Of a stretch of DNA of 32,064 nt, positions 8,003 to 15,726 are shown piece after piece. How positions within the stretch are numbered: position 1 is the first letter of the stretch; the number at the start of each line of letters is the position of its first letter. The notes beneath the pieces were generated by a model, which worked only from the letters and a program-made list of their open reading frames with translations, ran no database searches and had not been told where the DNA came from. Position numbers and translations under genes: made by a program. Source of the stretch: Candidatus Levyibacteriota bacterium (GTDB lineage Bacteria; Patescibacteriota; Microgenomatia; Levybacterales; GWA1-39-11); NCBI GenBank assembly GCA_018062815.1, contig JAGORM010000006.1:1-32064 (forward strand). The letters run 5' to 3'.

Positions 8003-9289
8003 CTATTTTGTTAATTCTTGGATTGCCCTTTGAAGTTGGTTATCTAAAGTAGGTGTCTTTGCGGATTTTTCTTTATCAAAGATTATCTTTATGTCTGGAG
8101 TTAGCCCTTTTTTATCAACCCATGTACCATTTGGTGTCAACCATTTTCCAACTGACAAATGAACCGATGAACCATCAGCAAGATCTACGGGCTGCTGAAT
8201 TGTTCCTTTACCAAATGATGTTTCACCTATTAAAATTGCCCGCTTGTGGTCACGTAACGCCCCTGATACTATCTCCGAGGCAGATGCCGACCCCTTATTA
8301 ATTAACACCACAACTGGAATATCCAGTAGTATCCCATTACGAGACACAGGCATGTCTATTTTTTCTCCATTACCATCTGCTTGAGATACAATATTACCGC
8401 TCTTTACAAATTCAGATGCAATAAATACTGCGTCCTGTAAATACCCTCCGGGATTATTTCTCAGATCTAACACCAGTCCTTTAAAATTTTTAGATCCAAT
8501 CATCTTAGGATAAAGACTATTTATCATTTGTGTCCACTCCTGGTTTGTCTTATCTCCAAACTGAGATAGGCGTATATATGAAATTGTATTGCATGTTGGG
8601 CATTCTTTCTCTTCCTGACAACCATCTTTAGTGCATGAAAAATTCTTCACCCAACCAGTTACACTTTTTACCTGAATTGTATCTCTGACTATTGAAAGAT
8701 TCGTGGGCTTTGTCTCCTTATCATGCAAAACCGTAAGTTTTACAGTCGTACCCTTAGGGCCTCTTATCTTCTCAACTGTTTGAGGAAGGGTCCACCCATT
8801 TGTGCTTTGTCCGTCTACTGCTAATATTTCGTCTCCGCTCTCAATACCTGCTTTATCTGCAGGAGACTCATCTATGGGTGACATAACAGATATCTTATTA
8901 TCCTTGTTTAAACCCAACTCTGCCCCAATCCCGGAAAATTCACCTGCCATTTGGGTTTTAAAGTCAGTATTTTGTTTAGGTGGAAAAAAGGAGGTGAAAG
9001 GATCATCTAAGCTTTGCAAAGCTCCTGAAATAGCGCCATGTAAAATTTTCTGAGAGTTGATTTTAGACTTGTCATAATAATCACGATTTACCTTATCTAA
9101 TACTTCATAGAAAGGCGCCATATCTAAATTCTGATTTGCGGGAGGGTTTTTTTTGTTAATTGAAACAATGGGTACATAATTTTTCCATGATGCAGAAATT
9201 TGATTTGTTCCAAGAAGATATCCGATCCCTCCTGCTATAAGGATTATGAGAAGTACATGGAAGAATGATAATGAGAACTTTCTGCGCAT
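8003..9289 (-). CDS. ctpA: S41 carboxy-terminal processing protease (CtpA/Prc-like)
   Basis: This is an envelope serine protease that trims exported proteins. The 428 residues hold an N-terminal membrane anchor (about 7-26), a helical N-domain, a PDZ domain (about 118-200) and the S41 catalytic domain. The catalytic Ser-Lys dyad is seen as GSASASEI (Ser336) and FGKGTIQ (Lys361), 25 residues apart as in Escherichia coli Prc; the LRNNPGG motif is at 277-282. Between PDZ and catalytic domain is a small insert with four cysteines (219, 224, 230, 233; C-x4-C-x5-C-x2-C), which may bind metal or form disulfides and which I do not know as a usual family feature. It has its own promoter after the rpsR operon. 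Confidence 0.93.
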   Translation of the reverse strand: MRRKFSLSFFHVLLIILIAGGIGYLLGTNQISASWKNYVPIVSINKKNPPANQNLDMAPFYEVLDKVNRDYYDKSKINSQKILHGAISGALQSLDDPFTSFFPPKQNTDFKTQMAGEFSGIGAELGLNKDNKISVMSPIDESPADKAGIESGDEILAVDGQSTNGWTLPQTVEKIRGPKGTTVKLTVLHDKETKPTNLSIVRDTIQVKSVTGWVKNFSCTKDGCQEEKECPTCNTISYIRLSQFGDKTNQEWTQMINSLYPKMIGSKNFKGLVLDLRNNPGGYLQDAVFIASEFVKSGNIVSQADGNGEKIDMPVSRNGILLDIPVVVLINKGSASASEIVSGALRDHKRAILIGETSFGKGTIQQPVDLADGSSVHLSVGKWLTPNGTWVDKKGLTPDIKIIFDKEKSAKTPTLDNQLQRAIQELTK

Positions 9290-9297
9290 AGAAATAT

Positions 9298-9327
9298 ATT
9301 GTAACCTGTGCTATCCCACAAGAGCAA
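9298..9327 (-). promoter_or_regulatory. Leaderless-type promoter of ctpA
   Basis: TTGCTC (9322-9327), 18 bp, TACAAT (9298-9303), then 8 nt to the ATG at 9289. Confidence 0.6.
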
Positions 9328-9358
9328 TAGGAAATTATACCTAAAACTTGTAATACTA

Positions 9359-9601
9359 TTAATCAGGTAATACTACAAACGGAAGAAGCGCTAAGTGTCG
9401 TGCCCGCTTAACTGCAATGGTTATTTTTTTCTGATGCTTCAGGCATACACCTGTTTTAGATGCTGAGAGAATTTTGCCTCTATCTGTTGTGAATTTATGC
9501 AGCACTTCAGTATCCAAGAAATCAGGATTTTTTTTATCTTTGCAAAAAATGCAATTTTTTGGTACTTCTCTTTTAGTATGTAATTTTTTTTGGTTTGCCA
9601 T
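9359..9601 (-). CDS. rpsR: Ribosomal protein bS18
   Basis: This small-subunit protein pairs with S6 on the platform of the 30S ribosome. The 80 residues match the family length. It has the central KFTTDRGKILSASKTGVC and the C-terminal KRARHLALLPFV signatures. The N-terminal part has CIFC and later GVCLKH, giving a possible Cys3His zinc site (zinc-type S18). It is the last gene of the rpsF-ssb-rpsR operon; the usual next gene, rplI (bL9), is absent, and ctpA with its own promoter follows instead. Confidence 0.97.
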   Translation of the reverse strand: MANQKKLHTKREVPKNCIFCKDKKNPDFLDTEVLHKFTTDRGKILSASKTGVCLKHQKKITIAVKRARHLALLPFVVLPD

Positions 9602-9627
9602 ATTTATAAAATTTTCCTATTAATTGT

Positions 9628-10113
9628 TTAAAAAGGTATGTCGTCTGGATTTACGTCCTCAGAAACCTGCTCCTTTATATCCTTCTTTGCTTTTGGTTTT
9701 TCAACTTCCTCAACTTGTAACCCAGAATCCTGCTGTATAGGCTCTTCTGCATGTTCCGCTACAACTTCTTCTCCTGCTTTTCTACTATCTAAAATTATCA
9801 TATCTTCAATGACTATTTCAGTAGTATTCCGTTGTGCACCATCTTGTCCGGTCCAAGTCCTATTAGAAATCCTTCCTTCAACGTAAATTTTTCTTCCCTT
9901 GGTTAAAAGTTGTGAACAAAGTTCTGCAAGTTTATTCCATGCAACAATTTTGTGAAATTCTGCGTCTTCCTTTTTTTCTCCGTTATCAGTTGTCCAACTT
10001 CTGTTAGTAGCAAGGCCAAATGTACAAACAGCAGATCCCTGCGGTGTATACCTTAATTCAGGATCCCTCGTCAAATTTCCTATTAATTGTACCCTATTCA
10101 ATGAGCGTGCCAT
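9628..10113 (-). CDS. ssb: Single-stranded DNA-binding protein
   Basis: SSB coats single-stranded DNA during replication and repair and recruits partners through its C-terminal tip. The 161 residues comprise an OB fold (about 1-110) beginning SLNRVQLIGNLTRDPELRYT and including FHKIVAWNKLAE and GRKIYVEGRISNRTW. A charged, disordered linker rich in Glu and Lys follows, ending with the acidic tip DDIPF that is the standard protein-binding motif. The gene lies between rpsF and rpsR, the classical order. The gap to rpsF is 22 nt and A-rich, without a clear Shine-Dalgarno. Confidence 0.97.
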   Translation of the reverse strand: MARSLNRVQLIGNLTRDPELRYTPQGSAVCTFGLATNRSWTTDNGEKKEDAEFHKIVAWNKLAELCSQLLTKGRKIYVEGRISNRTWTGQDGAQRNTTEIVIEDMIILDSRKAGEEVVAEHAEEPIQQDSGLQVEEVEKPKAKKDIKEQVSEDVNPDDIPF

Positions 10114-10135
10114 CTTTTTTAAGTTAGTGCCAATC

Positions 10136-10408
10136 CTAATTTACTCTGATCATTAAGTGACGCAAAATACCATCAGTAATTACTAAGCGTTTCTCAAAGT
10201 CTACATCAATTTTTTCAGACCCGAATTCAAGTGTAACATAGTCGCCTTTTTTTTCATGTTTTATAGGATAGGCAAGTTTTTTTTCACCCATTTCTATAAC
10301 TTTTGTTTCCTGAGCCTTTGCCCAACCCTCAACTTGCGTTAAAACAGCTTTTTTCTTGTCTTTAGTTAGATCAGATTTTAACAATAATACTAATTTATAG
10401 CTTCGCAT
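10136..10408 (-). CDS. rpsF: Ribosomal protein bS6
   Basis: S6 is the S18 partner on the 30S platform. The start was set at the ATG at 10408, giving 90 residues that begin MRSYKLVLLLKSDL, the standard S6 start. An in-frame ATG at 10429 adds seven residues (MCIITQR) but would overlap the -10 box TATAAT at 10419-10424, so it is probably not used. The beta-alpha-beta ferredoxin-like fold is evident, with KKLAYPIKHEKKGDYVTLEF and KRLVITDGILRHLMIRV. It is the first gene of rpsF-ssb-rpsR. Confidence 0.95.
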   Translation of the reverse strand: MRSYKLVLLLKSDLTKDKKKAVLTQVEGWAKAQETKVIEMGEKKLAYPIKHEKKGDYVTLEFGSEKIDVDFEKRLVITDGILRHLMIRVN

Positions 10409-10418
10409 ACGTTGAGTT

Positions 10419-10448
10419 ATTATACACAAAATGGATAGTTGGTATCAA
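10419..10448 (-). promoter_or_regulatory. Leaderless-type promoter of the rpsF operon
   Basis: TTGATA (10443-10448), 18 bp, TATAAT (10419-10424), then 10 nt to the ATG at 10408. The -10 overlaps an upstream in-frame ATG, which argues for the shorter S6. Confidence 0.75.
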
Positions 10449-10492
10449 GAGGAAACAACACGGTACTTTTTTATGAAGTTTTTAATGAATAT

Positions 10493-11632
10493 TCAATGCT
10501 TAAATTCATGCAATTTTACTTCTAATTTTTGAGTTTCCCCTTTTCTATACAAGTCTAAGGCTACAGTATCCCCTATTTTTTTTCTTGATATTACAGCAGC
10601 TAATCCTCCATCCCGCTCACTAAGCTTCTTACCGTCTATGTGCGTAATAATATCTCCTGCTTGAATACCTGCCTTATCAGCAGCTGAATCAGGAATCACT
10701 TCCTGAATATACGCACCTTCTGGTAAATTGTTTAAAAGTGCTGACTGATAAGACAACATTGTATAAGAAATTCCTATATAAGGTCTATTAAACTGCCCTG
10801 TATTGTTAAAATTCTCTATTGATTCTTTTACGATATTTATAGGTATGGCAAATCCAATATTTTGCCCGTTTTGTGCAACTGCCGTATTAATTCCTATAAC
10901 CCGTCCACTAGAATCTAAGAGCGGACCACCACTATTCCCAGGATTAATTGCCGCATCTGTTTGAATTACATTATCTAATCTCTCTGCAAACCCTTGGAAA
11001 ACACTTCCTGCAGTGATCCCACGACCGAGCCCTGAAACAACTCCTGTTGTAACTGTATTGCTAAATTCACCCAGTGCAGTACCGATGGCTATTGCAAATT
11101 GTCCAACTTGGAGAGTGTCTGAGTCTCCTAATTTTGCTGCCTTAAATCCTCCTGTTGGGGTTTTTTCAGTCTTTAGTATTGCGAAATCATTAGCCGGATC
11201 ACGATAAATCTTAACTACCTTATATTTTTTCCCTTTCATGTCCACAACTATATAAGAGGCGCTATCATCAGACACAACATGTTTATTTGTAGCAATCAGC
11301 CCATCCTGCGTTAAAACAAATCCAGAGCCTATAAAATCTTCTCTTGATTTTTCACCCTGAAGTTCTTGCGGAACTTCTGAATTAAAAAATAAAGAGAATG
11401 AATCATTTAGGGGAGGTGTATTTGATGGAGGCACTATCACCCCGATTGTTACAACTGAAGGACCTACTCTTTTTACCACCTCTGTGATAGAATTTTCCTC
11501 TTGTAAAATCTTTCCCCGATCAATATTTTTTGACTCGTTAAAAAATGAATAATTTTGCAAAAAAGGTGAAACGCCTTTCCAAATAAGCACTGTGGCAATT
11601 AAAATAGTAAGAAGAACTACCAGCCTCTTCAT
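10493..11632 (-). CDS. htrA: HtrA/DegP-family serine protease (S1C) with PDZ domain
   Basis: This is an envelope quality-control protease and chaperone. The 379 residues have an N-terminal membrane anchor (about 4-24), a trypsin-like domain and one C-terminal PDZ domain (about 285-370). The catalytic triad is clear: His118 in ATNKHVV, Asp149 in NDFAIL and Ser234 in NPGNSGGPLL. The domain order is that of the DegS/HtrA-like membrane-bound single-PDZ proteases. It is divergent from the 11742 gene, and its own TTGACA-17-TAAACT promoter lies 8 nt before the ATG. The exact symbol (degS versus htrA) cannot be set from sequence. Confidence 0.95.
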   Translation of the reverse strand: MKRLVVLLTILIATVLIWKGVSPFLQNYSFFNESKNIDRGKILQEENSITEVVKRVGPSVVTIGVIVPPSNTPPLNDSFSLFFNSEVPQELQGEKSREDFIGSGFVLTQDGLIATNKHVVSDDSASYIVVDMKGKKYKVVKIYRDPANDFAILKTEKTPTGGFKAAKLGDSDTLQVGQFAIAIGTALGEFSNTVTTGVVSGLGRGITAGSVFQGFAERLDNVIQTDAAINPGNSGGPLLDSSGRVIGINTAVAQNGQNIGFAIPINIVKESIENFNNTGQFNRPYIGISYTMLSYQSALLNNLPEGAYIQEVIPDSAADKAGIQAGDIITHIDGKKLSERDGGLAAVISRKKIGDTVALDLYRKGETQKLEVKLHEFKH

Positions 11633-11640
11633 GAAAAAAT

Positions 11641-11669
11641 AGTTTAGTACCTGTTTCTCTTTTTGTCAA
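11641..11669 (-). promoter_or_regulatory. Leaderless-type promoter of htrA
   Basis: TTGACA (11664-11669), 17 bp, TAAACT (11641-11646), then 8 nt to the ATG at 11632. Confidence 0.7.
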
Positions 11670-11726
11670 TGAAATAAGCTCACAGCAACTTGAAAATTCG
11701 TACTTATTTAACTGATTATTGTATTG

Positions 11727-11732
11727 TATACT
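11727..11732 (+). promoter_or_regulatory. -10 box of the 11742 gene
   Basis: TATACT ends 9 nt before the ATG. The -35 region (TTATTT at 11704-11709) is weak. Confidence 0.4.
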
Positions 11733-11741
11733 TAATACTAT

Positions 11742-12143
11742 ATGCCAAAACCCGGAACAGTTTTTGGAGATGTATTGGAACAATTTTACGAGCAAGGTGA
11801 AAAAATTGGAAAAGAGGTTATTAAAGCTCCTGTAGATATAGTTAAGGCAAGCTTTGAACAACCCATCCCTCTTCCAACACAAGAACGCACACAACAACTT
11901 AAAGCAGAAGAAAAAGCGAAATTGGCAAAAGTCAGAAGTGGAATTGCAATGGAACAAGAATTTAAATCCACACAACCTGAAGAAAAAAGGGTAGAACAAG
12001 GCGCTACAATAACTGAAAAAGGCAAGCCTAATCAACAAGCACAAATAAATAATCAACTATCCGCCAACATGACCCCTAAGAAAAAACCAGAACCACTTGT
12101 GGTACAACAAAAAAGAAATAATAAGCTTCACGGTGCGGGATAA
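11742..12143 (+). CDS. Small charged, probably disordered protein
   Basis: I do not recognise a domain. The 133 residues are rich in Lys, Glu, Gln and Pro. The N-terminal ~45 residues look like an amphipathic helix (FGDVLEQFYEQGEKIGKEV) followed by a Pro-rich linker, then a coiled-coil-like stretch (about 46-70) and a low-complexity tail ending KRNNKLHGAG. There is no signal peptide or membrane segment. It has a -10 box 9 nt before the ATG and is divergent from htrA. A long antisense frame over the same bases is Cys/Phe-rich and is a shadow. Confidence 0.6.
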   Translation: MPKPGTVFGDVLEQFYEQGEKIGKEVIKAPVDIVKASFEQPIPLPTQERTQQLKAEEKAKLAKVRSGIAMEQEFKSTQPEEKRVEQGATITEKGKPNQQAQINNQLSANMTPKKKPEPLVVQQKRNNKLHGAG

Positions 12144-12198
12144 GTATACCAAGAGTGCTTTGTGCTAAATGTATATCTACCTAAGCGTTTTTTTCTGC

Positions 12199-12204
12199 TA
12201 CAAT
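12199..12204 (+). promoter_or_regulatory. -10 box of hisS
   Basis: TACAAT ends 8 nt before the preferred ATG at 12213, which matches the window's leaderless pattern. No convincing -35. Confidence 0.4.
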
Positions 12205-12212
12205 ATCTTCAT

Positions 12213-13397
12213 ATGATAATTACACCTAGAACACTGAAAGGCTTTCGAGATTTTCTTCCAGAGGAGGCAAGAAAAAGGCAATATCTAATAAGTGCTTTAA
12301 AAAAAGTTTTTGAGCGATACGGATTTGAACCACTAGAAACCCCTTCTATAGAATATGAAGACATACTATTGGGAAAGTATGGTGACGAAGGAAATAAATT
12401 AATGTACCGCTTTGAAGATAATGGCCAGCGTCGCGTTGCATTACGTTACGATCAAACTGTCCCGCTTGCTAGGGTCATCGCACAATACGAAAACGATCTT
12501 CCTCTACCCTTCAAGCGCTACCAAGTTTCAAATGTGTGGAGAGCTGAAAACACACAACGCGGACGTTTCCGGGAATTTCTTCAATGCGATATAGATACAG
12601 TAGGCGTAGATTCCGCCCTTGCTGATTCTGAAATCATTAAAGTTGTAATTACAACCCTAGAGTCATTAGGAGTCAAAAATTTTAAGATTCTTTTAAATGA
12701 CCGGGCAGTATTTGCCGACATTCCTAAAGAAGGAATAGCCACAATAGACAAGCTTAAGAAAATTGGAAAAGAGGGAGTTTTATCAGAGCTTAAAGAAAGG
12801 GGAATTGACAGTGAGATCCTAACAAGAATAACTGAATCTAAACCAACACAAAGAATCCAGGAAGTAAAAGAACTATTGGTAGACGAGCGAATTGTCTTTG
12901 AGCCTACTCTTGCACGCGGACTGGACTATTATACCGGTATTATAATTGAGGTAGAAATAGACGGATACGAGGGTGGTTCAATAGGAGGAGGCGGAAGATA
13001 TAATAATTTAATTGGTTTGTTTAATGGGAAAAACCAACCTGCAGTTGGGTTTGCGTTTGGATTTGATAGGCTTTTTTCTGCACTAACTTCCTTAAATCTA
13101 TTAAAGATCTCACCGTCAGTCGCTCAAGTTCTTGTAACTATTTTCTCTCCGGAATTAAAGCAAGATTCAATTGATGCCGCAGTAAAATTAAGGATGCGCG
13201 GAGTAAATACGGACCTTTGGCTTGAGGATGATTCCAAAATGGAAAAACAGGTAAAATATGCGCTTAAAAAACAGATTCCATACATGATAATCATTGGCCC
13301 TGAGGAGAAAGAAAAAAATATGGTAACCGTAAAAGCATTAGATATACGCGAACAGAAAACAGTAACACTAGATGAAGCAATCCAAATGATAGGCTAA
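12213..13397 (+). CDS. hisS: Histidyl-tRNA synthetase
   Basis: This class II synthetase charges tRNA-His. The preferred start is the ATG at 12213, giving 394 residues beginning MIITPRTLKGFRDFLP, the normal family start; a longer frame from 12162 adds 17 non-conserved residues and would include the -10 box. Motif 1 and 2 regions (LRYDQTVPLARV; FKRYQVSNVWRAE) are present, followed by the histidine-binding RGLDYYTG (about 235-242), GGGGRYNNLI and the motif 3 GFAFGFDRL. The C-terminal anticodon-binding domain is complete. The DMT transporter gene follows after 7 nt. Confidence 0.96.
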   Translation: MIITPRTLKGFRDFLPEEARKRQYLISALKKVFERYGFEPLETPSIEYEDILLGKYGDEGNKLMYRFEDNGQRRVALRYDQTVPLARVIAQYENDLPLPFKRYQVSNVWRAENTQRGRFREFLQCDIDTVGVDSALADSEIIKVVITTLESLGVKNFKILLNDRAVFADIPKEGIATIDKLKKIGKEGVLSELKERGIDSEILTRITESKPTQRIQEVKELLVDERIVFEPTLARGLDYYTGIIIEVEIDGYEGGSIGGGGRYNNLIGLFNGKNQPAVGFAFGFDRLFSALTSLNLLKISPSVAQVLVTIFSPELKQDSIDAAVKLRMRGVNTDLWLEDDSKMEKQVKYALKKQIPYMIIIGPEEKEKNMVTVKALDIREQKTVTLDEAIQMIG

Positions 13398-13404
13398 CTC
13401 TGCC

Positions 13405-14319
13405 ATGAAACTGTCCACAACAAAAAAAGCCGTCATAGCTCTTATTATTGCAAATACCATTTGGGGTGCTGCCCCACCGATTTTTAAGTGGGCACTTTAT
13501 GACATTGGCCCCTTTTCACTTGCATTTTACCGCTTTCTCTTGGCTACCCTAATTACACTTCCTTTTGTTTATAAAAATTTGTCATTTAACCCCAAGTATC
13601 TTTTGAGCATAATAATTATTGGCATAACAGGAGTTACTATTAATATCAGTTTTTTCTTTTTTGGCTTAGAGCTTGCACCATCCATTAACGCATCTATTGT
13701 GGGAAGTGCTGGTCCAATTATATTAATTTTCTCATCAATTTTTTTTCTGCATGAAAAATTTAAAAAAAAATTATTTTATGGTGCTCTTGTAGGGCTTTTA
13801 GGCGTTCTTCTAATCATCCTAAAGCCTCTTTTTACGAATGAACCAAATATAGCAATTCTAGGAAGCACGCTTATCTTCATTGGCATGCTTGGATCTATTG
13901 CCCACACTCTTCTTGCTAAAAAAATAATAAAAAAACTTAGCCCAATGACCATTACCTTTTGGACTTTTTTCTTTGGAACGGTAGGATTCATACCGTTTTT
14001 TTATGAAGAAGGGCTTGTTCAGGGGTTCATACCGCAAATGAGCGGAAACGTAATATTTGGAATCCTGTTTGGAGCTGTCTTATCTTCATTTGTCGCGTAT
14101 TTTCTGTCTTTCTGGGCGCTTAAATACTTACAGGCAGAGGATGTTGGAATTTTTGTTTATATAGATCCTGTTGTAACAGTTCTTATCGCAGGTCCGCTAT
14201 TGGGTGAATATCCGGATCTGCTATTTATTCTAGGGTCATTATTTGTGTTTGGTGGAATATTTATCGCAGAAAAACGAATTCATTGGCATCCTTTACATAG
14301 ACTAACAGGCAGGCAATAA
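13405..14319 (+). CDS. EamA/DMT-superfamily transporter
   Basis: The 304-residue integral membrane protein has about ten hydrophobic segments in two EamA halves (about 8-140 and 150-290), the usual drug/metabolite transporter layout and length. The first half has the typical IANTIWGAAPPIFKWAL and the second ends with LGEYPDLLFILGSLFVFGGI. Such proteins export or exchange small metabolites; the substrate cannot be read from sequence. It begins 7 nt after hisS and is probably co-transcribed. Confidence 0.88.
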   Translation: MKLSTTKKAVIALIIANTIWGAAPPIFKWALYDIGPFSLAFYRFLLATLITLPFVYKNLSFNPKYLLSIIIIGITGVTINISFFFFGLELAPSINASIVGSAGPIILIFSSIFFLHEKFKKKLFYGALVGLLGVLLIILKPLFTNEPNIAILGSTLIFIGMLGSIAHTLLAKKIIKKLSPMTITFWTFFFGTVGFIPFFYEEGLVQGFIPQMSGNVIFGILFGAVLSSFVAYFLSFWALKYLQAEDVGIFVYIDPVVTVLIAGPLLGEYPDLLFILGSLFVFGGIFIAEKRIHWHPLHRLTGRQ

Positions 14320-14349
14320 ATGGTTATTTCACACAGTAGGCAACAACTC

Positions 14350-14378
14350 TTGCGTAAATGCCTGAAAAAAGATATAAT
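14350..14378 (+). promoter_or_regulatory. Leaderless-type promoter of rpmE
   Basis: TTGCGT (14350-14355), 17 bp, TATAAT (14373-14378), then 8 nt to the ATG at 14387. Confidence 0.72.
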
Positions 14379-14386
14379 AATGCATT

Positions 14387-14677
14387 ATGAGAGCACAGAT
14401 TCATCCACAATATAACGATACAGCAGCAGTGATTTGCTCATGCGGCAACCAATTCAACGTGGGATCAACTAAGGGCACTATACATGTAGAGCTTTGCTAC
14501 AATTGCCATCCTTTTTACACTGGACAGCAAAAATTTGTTGATACTGCTTCAAGAATTCAAAAATTTGAAGATAAAATGAAGGCTAAAAAGATTATTGTAA
14601 AAAAGGAAACTGAAAGAAAAGAAGACGACGGCCCAAAGTCCCTCAAAGAAATGCTCGCAGCTCTCAAAAAGAAATAA
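14387..14677 (+). CDS. rpmE: Ribosomal protein bL31, zinc type, with long tail
   Basis: L31 sits on the 50S central protuberance and bridges the subunits. Residues 1-67 are a standard zinc-type (C+) L31, with four cysteines at 17, 19, 37 and 40 and the CYNCHPFYTGQQKFVDT signature. The protein is 96 residues, about 25-30 longer than usual, with a Lys/Glu-rich, probably helical tail ending LKEMLAALKKK. The promoter is textbook and leaves almost no leader. prfA follows, as commonly seen in bacteria. Confidence 0.95.
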   Translation: MRAQIHPQYNDTAAVICSCGNQFNVGSTKGTIHVELCYNCHPFYTGQQKFVDTASRIQKFEDKMKAKKIIVKKETERKEDDGPKSLKEMLAALKKK

Positions 14678-14721
14678 GATTTTCCTCTTCTTGCGCATAC
14701 GGTTAAATTGCCGGAATTGTG

Positions 14722-14727
14722 TATAAT
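14722..14727 (+). promoter_or_regulatory. -10 box of prfA
   Basis: TATAAT ends 9 nt before the ATG at 14737; it is preceded by TGTG as at rpsF. The -35 is not clear. The box lies inside an alternative GTG-started frame, which argues against that longer start. Confidence 0.5.
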
Positions 14728-14736
14728 AAAACCCAT

Positions 14737-15666
14737 ATGGACGGAATAGAATCTCATATTATAGAACTAGATAAAAAAATTAAAGAAGCACAAGAGCTTA
14801 TAGCGGATCCTGACATGGGTGCGTTGGCATCTGAAGAACTTATACACCTAAAGGCAGAAAAAGACGCACTATTGATGGCGCTTTCAGGGGCTACGAATCA
14901 AATAACCCAAAGCGGCGCACAAATCGAATCCGAAAGAAACGACTTAAATCACAGAAATGCGATACTCGAAATAAAAGGAGCTGCCGGTGGAGATGAAGCA
15001 AAGATCTTTGCAAACGAACTACTGCGTATGTATAACCGCTTTTCCCAACTTAAGGGCTATCGAGTTGAGCAGCTAGACGAATACACCATAAAAATTATTG
15101 GAAAAAACGCCTTCTCCTACTTTAAATACGAATCTGGAGTTCATAGAGTACAAAGAGTGCCTGAAACTGAAAAACGTGGGCGAGTTCATACATCTACAGT
15201 TGTCGTCTCCATCTTGCCAGAGCTTGAAGATATAGACTTGCATATTAATCCCGATGATATTGAATTTACTGCATACAGAGCTGGCGGACATGGAGGTCAA
15301 AATGTAAATAAGGTATCAACTGCCGTGCGCCTTAAACACATACCAACCGGAATAGTCGTTACCTGTCAAGATGAAAGACAGCAAAATCAAAACCGCGAAA
15401 ACGCGATGAAAGTGCTGCGTGCAAAACTTTGGGAGCTTGAAGTTGCAAAACGCGATGAAATGATCGCAGAACTAAAATCTACTCAGGTTGGAAAAGGTAT
15501 GAGAGCTGAAAAAATAAGAACTTATAATTTTCCGCAAGACAGACTTACAGATCACAGAATTAATGAATCATTTCATAATTTACCCTCTCTTATGGACGGA
15601 AATATAAATGAGCTCATAAATATGCTTAAAAAGTCCCAAAATGATGCAGCTGATGCGCTTGTATAA
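14737..15666 (+). CDS. prfA: Peptide chain release factor 1, short form
   Basis: RF1 releases the finished peptide at UAA and UAG codons. The start at 14737 gives 309 residues; the in-frame GTG at 14719 would place the -10 box in the coding region. The catalytic [10 protein letters not shown] is present (GGQ at 186-188). The RF1-type recognition segment [14 protein letters not shown] is seen, with PET where many RF1s have PAT or PVT, and HTS rather than the RF2-type series. Usual RF1 is about 355-360 residues; the N-terminal domain is shortened by about 50. It is downstream of rpmE. Confidence 0.94.
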   Translation: MDGIESHIIELDKKIKEAQELIADPDMGALASEELIHLKAEKDALLMALSGATNQITQSGAQIESERNDLNHRNAILEIKGAAGGDEAKIFANELLRMYNRFSQLKGYRVEQLDEYTIKIIGKNAFSYFKYESGVHRVQRVPETEKRGRVHTSTVVVSILPELEDIDLHINPDDIEFTAYRAGGHGGQNVNKVSTAVRLKHIPTGIVVTCQDERQQNQNRENAMKVLRAKLWELEVAKRDEMIAELKSTQVGKGMRAEKIRTYNFPQDRLTDHRINESFHNLPSLMDGNINELINMLKKSQNDAADALV

Positions 15667-15726
15667 ATTAGATGTCTCTTGCAGCTAAATGCTAGATTAT
15701 CTCACAGAGCAATATTAAAAAATATC

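Noticed and set aside
11538-12056. Minus-strand open frame of 172 codons over the 5' end of htrA and the 11742 gene
   Set aside because: Its Cys/Phe/Ser-rich composition is the shadow of A-rich sense codons; it overlaps two supported divergent genes and their promoters.
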